This document shows positions 61,313-64,000 of a DNA stretch of 64,000 nt, one piece after another. This DNA is from Acetispira formosa (nom. nud.). GTDB lineage: Bacteria > Desulfobacterota > Desulfarculia > Adiutricales > Adiutricaceae. The translations under genes and the position numbers were made by a program. The stretch is from the NCBI GenBank assembly GCA_023525915.1, contig CP026657.1:4240001-4304000 (forward strand). Direction: 5' to 3'. The notes beneath the pieces were generated by a model. It was not told where the DNA came from, did no database searches, and was given only the letters and a program-made list of their open reading frames with translations. Positions within the stretch are counted from its first letter, which is position 1. Each line of letters starts with the position of its first letter.

Positions 61313-61552
61313 ATGCCGCCGGAAGCCGGGGATTGTTTTTGTCCCGTCTCCGTTCCGGGGGTCTTTAGTCACGGAGCCGGGACAAAAACAATCCCCGGCT
61401 TCCGGCTCCCACTCGGCTATGGGTGCTTTCCAGCCCTCAAGAAAGCTGACCGGGGAGCCGCCGGGAGAAATGTTTTTGCCCTGGGTTCCGTGACTAAAGA
61501 CTTCCGGAACGGAACCCAGGGCAAAAACATTTCTCCCGGCGGCGGTCGCCCG
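61313..61552. repeat. Complete composite hairpin repeat (family 1): A, linker, B
   Basis: The A hairpin (61314-61408) and B hairpin (61462-61550) are both present, with loops TCCGGGGGTCTTTAGTC and GACTAAAGACTTCCGGA in opposite orientation, joined by the conserved linker (CTCGGCTATGGGTGCTTTCC ... AAGAAAGCTGACC). This is the only intact two-hairpin copy in the window and shows that A and B are parts of one large element. It lies between the phosphatase gene and the translocator promoter. Confidence 0.92.
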
Positions 61553-61643
61553 CCAAACAAAGCGGCTCTGAATAATAATCGCTATGTTGTTTAATAAGGA
61601 ATCGAAATATGTTATAATATTTTGATATTGCAATGCTTCGCAA

Positions 61644-61729
61644 TTGGCTGAGTGCCAACTGTTCTTTTTATTCAGATGCATACAAAGTTGGCAGTGTCAG
61701 CCGCTGATTACCTTCCCATGTGTTGGCAG
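61644..61729 (+). promoter_or_regulatory. Upstream activator sites of translocator operon
   Basis: The palindrome TTGGC-TGAGT-GCCAA at 61644-61658, GTTGGCAGT at 61687-61695 and GTTGGCAG at 61722-61729. They lie 70-155 bp upstream of the sigma-54 promoter at 61799 and share their core with the sites at 37852-37901, as expected for a common enhancer-binding protein. Confidence 0.6.
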
Positions 61730-61798
61730 GGTTTAGATCTATGTAGCTAACCTCTTGTTTTGTAAAGGAAAATATATTTCACAAATTTAGAAACCAAA

Positions 61799-61815
61799 TT
61801 GGCCCGCCCCTTGCT
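61799..61815 (+). promoter_or_regulatory. Sigma-54 promoter of translocator operon
   Basis: TTGGCCCGCCCCTTGCT: GG (61801-61802) and GC (61813-61814) 10 nt apart, with consensus TTGCT at the -12 end and CC in place of AC after TGGC. The first ATG is 48 nt downstream, behind AGGAGG. It matches the promoter at 37961 in 13 of 17 positions. Confidence 0.7.
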
Positions 61816-61862
61816 CTATATACTGGCAACACACGGCGGACCGCCCGCCCCAGGAGGATTTT

Positions 61863-62156
61863 ATGGCTTTCACCGAAGAACAGCGCCAAGCCCAGAACGA
61901 GCAGATTGACCGCCTGAAGGACGAACTTTCCCGCCTCAACAGTCAATTTGACGCCCAACTAAAGACTCTGGGCATGACCGAGGCTGAACTTAAGGCCGTC
62001 AAAATGGATAAACTTTCGCCTGAACTGCAAAAAGCCCTTGACGTGGCCCAGGAAAACGCCAAACGGGCCGGGGCTGAAAGAAAGGGCCAATCTGAAACGC
62101 AAAAAACCTCGGCCGCCCCCAAGGGCCGCGGCCGCGCCGGCGCACTCAAACTGTAG
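61863..62156 (+). CDS. Small coiled-coil protein, LcrG-like by position
   Basis: 97 residues. A coiled coil (QRQAQNEQIDRLKDELSRLNSQFDAQLKTLGMTEAELKAVKMDKLSPELQKALDVAQENAKRA) with a basic tail (APKGRGRAGALKL). It is the first gene of the translocator operon, ahead of a tip/filament-like protein, a SycD chaperone and the translocator SctE; this is the place and size of LcrG (95 residues) in Yersinia lcrGVH-yopBD. Sequence identity to LcrG is not evident to me, so the role, a plug or tip-protein chaperone, is inference. Confidence 0.5.
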   Translation: MAFTEEQRQAQNEQIDRLKDELSRLNSQFDAQLKTLGMTEAELKAVKMDKLSPELQKALDVAQENAKRAGAERKGQSETQKTSAAPKGRGRAGALKL

Positions 62157-62173
62157 TAGAGAAGGAGAATATT

Positions 62174-62731
62174 ATGAGCATCGACCCAACCAGCAGCAGC
62201 ACCGTCTCCTTTAACCCTGAAGCTCTGGCCTCCGGCAATATGAGCGTTCAGATGCAGTTCGCCATCCTTCAGATGACCCTGGCCGAGGCCAACAAACAAT
62301 CGGCTCTCGATTATATGGATCAGATCACCGCCGCCCAGGAAGAGAGCAACATGGTGGCCGATATGATCTCCCAGTGCCGCGTCCTCCAGGATCAGGCCAA
62401 AAACGAAACCAAAGACAGCGCTAAAACAGATGCTGGCGGTGATGGCAAAAAAGACGGCTATACCGCGATGCCGCCGGAAATCCAGACGTTCATGGATGAT
62501 CACGGCCTGGCCTATGATACGTCCAGCAGTGACAATATGCATGATGAGGATGAATGGGACGTGGCCATCACCTCTCTCCAGAACTATCAGGAGACTCTTG
62601 GCACTGACACCCAGACCCTGATGGTCTATGTGCAGGATTTCATGGGCCAGTATAATTCCTATCTTTCCGGGGCCAACAGCGCCATTCAGGAAAGCAATCA
62701 GATTCTCAGAAGTTTGGCCACCGGCCAGTGA
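62174..62731 (+). CDS. Probable secreted needle-tip/filament protein (SctA candidate)
   Basis: 185 residues. N-terminal 20 residues are Ser/Thr-rich (a possible secretion signal); then a helix (SVQMQFAILQMTLAEANKQSALDYMDQITAAQEESNMVADMISQCRVLQDQAK), a polar Asp/Lys-rich loop, and a C-terminal helix (LMVYVQDFMGQYNSYLSGANSAIQESNQILRSLATG). Two long helices around a variable middle, no membrane segment and a place just before SycD/SctE suit an EspA/SseB-like filament or an LcrV-like tip protein. The class cannot be settled from sequence alone. Confidence 0.5.
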   Translation: MSIDPTSSSTVSFNPEALASGNMSVQMQFAILQMTLAEANKQSALDYMDQITAAQEESNMVADMISQCRVLQDQAKNETKDSAKTDAGGDGKKDGYTAMPPEIQTFMDDHGLAYDTSSSDNMHDEDEWDVAITSLQNYQETLGTDTQTLMVYVQDFMGQYNSYLSGANSAIQESNQILRSLATGQ

Positions 62732-62744
62732 AAGGGCAGCCCTC

Positions 62745-63254
62745 ATGACCGACCTCAACAACACCGGCGCCGCGCCGAAGGAAATGACGCAGGAAGATTT
62801 TCTGGCCGACGTCATGTACACCCTGAAGACCGGGCTGCCCCCGGCCGTCATGGCCGGGATAAGCCCGGAGCAGTTGGAAGCCCTGTATGGGCTGGGCTAT
62901 CAGCTCTACACCTCCGGCGGCTACGAAGATGCTGAGACGGTTTTTCAGGCTCTCTGCCTCTATGATTACAATCAGGCCCGCTTCTGGATGGGGCTGGCCG
63001 GAACCCAGCAGGCTTTAGGCAAATATCTCATTGCCGTGGACAGCTATTCCATGGCCGCCCTGGCTGAAGGCCTCAACGACCCTGAGCCGGTTTACTACGG
63101 CGGCCTGTGCTGTCTTAAGGCCGATGAGCTGGAAAGGGCCAAAGGCGCCCTGGAGGCAATCCCCTTTCTGGAGGGCGCGGCGGCCAAGCCGGAAATAGTG
63201 GAAAAGGCCAAAAACCTCCTGGAGATTATCCGTCTCCGGGAAGAAAGCGAGTGA
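62745..63254 (+). CDS. sycD: Class II translocator chaperone (SycD/LcrH/IpgC-like)
   Basis: 169 residues with three TPR units (EQLEALYGLGYQLYTSGGYEDAETVFQALCLYDYNQARFWMGLAGTQQALGKYLIAVDSYSMAALAEGLNDPEPVYYGGLCCLKADELERAKGAL). The YDYNQARFWMGLAGTQQ segment is typical of the family. It keeps the hydrophobic translocators soluble; SctE begins 5 bp downstream. The ATG at 62745 starts the family N-terminus; an earlier open frame overlaps the previous gene out of phase and is not used. Confidence 0.92.
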   Translation: MTDLNNTGAAPKEMTQEDFLADVMYTLKTGLPPAVMAGISPEQLEALYGLGYQLYTSGGYEDAETVFQALCLYDYNQARFWMGLAGTQQALGKYLIAVDSYSMAALAEGLNDPEPVYYGGLCCLKADELERAKGALEAIPFLEGAAAKPEIVEKAKNLLEIIRLREESE

Positions 63255-63259
63255 GGCCA

Positions 63260-64000
63260 TGAGTCAGATCGATGGAATCGGCGGACCGAGAACAGCCGCC
63301 GGAACGGGCGCGGCTTCAGAGGCTGATTCGATTTCCGCCGGGCGCGGCGCGGCGGCCTCCAGGCCAGGCAGTCTGCCCCCGGCCGGGGGCGGGGCTGGTT
63401 CGCTCGCCTCCAGCGCAGCGGATCTGCCCACGCTGGCCCCCCCGTCCGGCAGCCTTTCACTGACCAGCCTGTATACGCTCTTAAACAGCCAAGAGCGGGA
63501 GACCACTACCAAATCCAGCCGGGAGACCATCGAAGTCCAGGCCGACCGGCAGGAAGAAGTCAATACCAAGCGCATGGAGCAGGTCCAGAAGAATCTGGGC
63601 AACCTTAAAAGCAACGATGTGCTGGGTGGATTCGTTAAAGCTTTCCAGATCATCGGCATGATTTTCGCGGTCCTGGGAGCGGTGGCCAGCATCGCCGTCG
63701 GGGCCATGACGGGCAATGTCCTGATGGTGGCCGGAGGGGCCATGTCGGCCGTGATGATGATAGACAGCGCCGTTAAAATGGGCACGGACGGCGATGTGGC
63801 CCTGGTGGGCGGATTGTCGTCCTGCATTGCCAAGGCCTGCGGAGCTGATGAGAAAGTCCAGGAAATGATTCAGAACATCGCCTCCATGCTCTTCGGCCTG
63901 GCCACGGCCGTGGTCAATCTGGGCGGAGGCTTGAAGCCCGGCGGTCACATCAAAGGCACCCATGAGCATGGGGCCATGAAGACTATGAAACAAATAGTCG
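63260..64000 (+). CDS. sctE: T3SS translocon pore protein SctE (3-prime end off window)
   Basis: 247 codons are present. Residues 1-75 are Gly/Ala/Ser-rich and polar; residues about 80-120 are coiled-coil (TIEVQADRQEEVNTKRMEQVQKNLGNL); residues about 127-170 hold two hydrophobic helices (AFQIIGMIFAVLGAVASIAVGAM, VLMVAGGAMSAVMMIDSAV), the pore-forming hairpin of YopB/IpaB. The following LSSCIAKACGADEKVQEMIQNIASMLFGLATAVV continues as in this family. It should insert into the host membrane together with SctB, presumably encoded beyond 64000. Confidence 0.85.

Overview
The window is a 64-kb piece of a moderately GC-rich Gram-negative genome. It carries flagellar genes, a type III secretion system (T3SS), sigma-54-type promoters, SpeG, LemA/HtpX and a DUF3786 protein. 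A Desulfobacterota (deltaproteobacterial) host fits best, but that is inference: no rRNA or tRNA gene was seen. The T3SS and a very large candidate effector suggest contact with eukaryotic cells.

Layout. 1-14.2 kb is mostly housekeeping: uvrB (cut by the window edge), an AT-richer PD-(D/E)XK-like orphan, a DUF3786 gene, cysS, a three-gene operon (ParB-like protein, dCMP deaminase, thymidylate synthase with an MtrA-like N-terminus), a periplasmic OB-fold protein, a ferritin-like/CCC1 membrane protein, lemA-htpX and codA-codB. 14.2-17.8 kb holds a LytS-type kinase and a SARP-type response regulator on either side of a 0.9-kb gene-free stretch. 17.8-26.4 kb is a leftward flagellar block (flgE, fliD, flgN, flgK) whose flgE, fliD and flgK products are much larger than usual. 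A 0.88-kb gap upstream of flgE holds two convergent sigma-54-like promoters. 27.3-32.1 kb has two paralogous NarL-type regulators, a NarX-type kinase and a TolC-like gene. 32.5-37.7 kb is again housekeeping: dnaJ, moaC, speG, prfB with its programmed frameshift, and an XdhC-like gene.

From 37.8 kb to the end lies the T3SS locus: a class I chaperone and a 1709-residue putative effector; sctP-Q-R; a STAS/RsbW pair; a lytic transglycosylase, an orphan binding protein and lgt; sctW, a SycN-like chaperone, sctX, sctY and sctV in the Yersinia order; sctS, a YwqK/MORN-like protein, sctT, sctU; a sigma-54 activator and an RsbU-type phosphatase; then a translocator operon (LcrG-like, tip/filament-like, SycD, SctE). 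The effector and translocator operons each start with a GG-N10-GC sigma-54 promoter preceded by GTTGGCA / TTGGC-N5-GCCAA sites. The activator encoded in the locus is the natural candidate to bind these, and the RsbU/RsbW/STAS proteins look like a partner-switching circuit acting on the same apparatus. sctC, D, F, I, J, K, L, N and O are not in the window.

Three dispersed palindromic repeat families punctuate the intergenic regions: a two-hairpin composite with a conserved linker, a roughly 230-bp long palindrome that sits directly at gene ends, and a shorter hairpin element.
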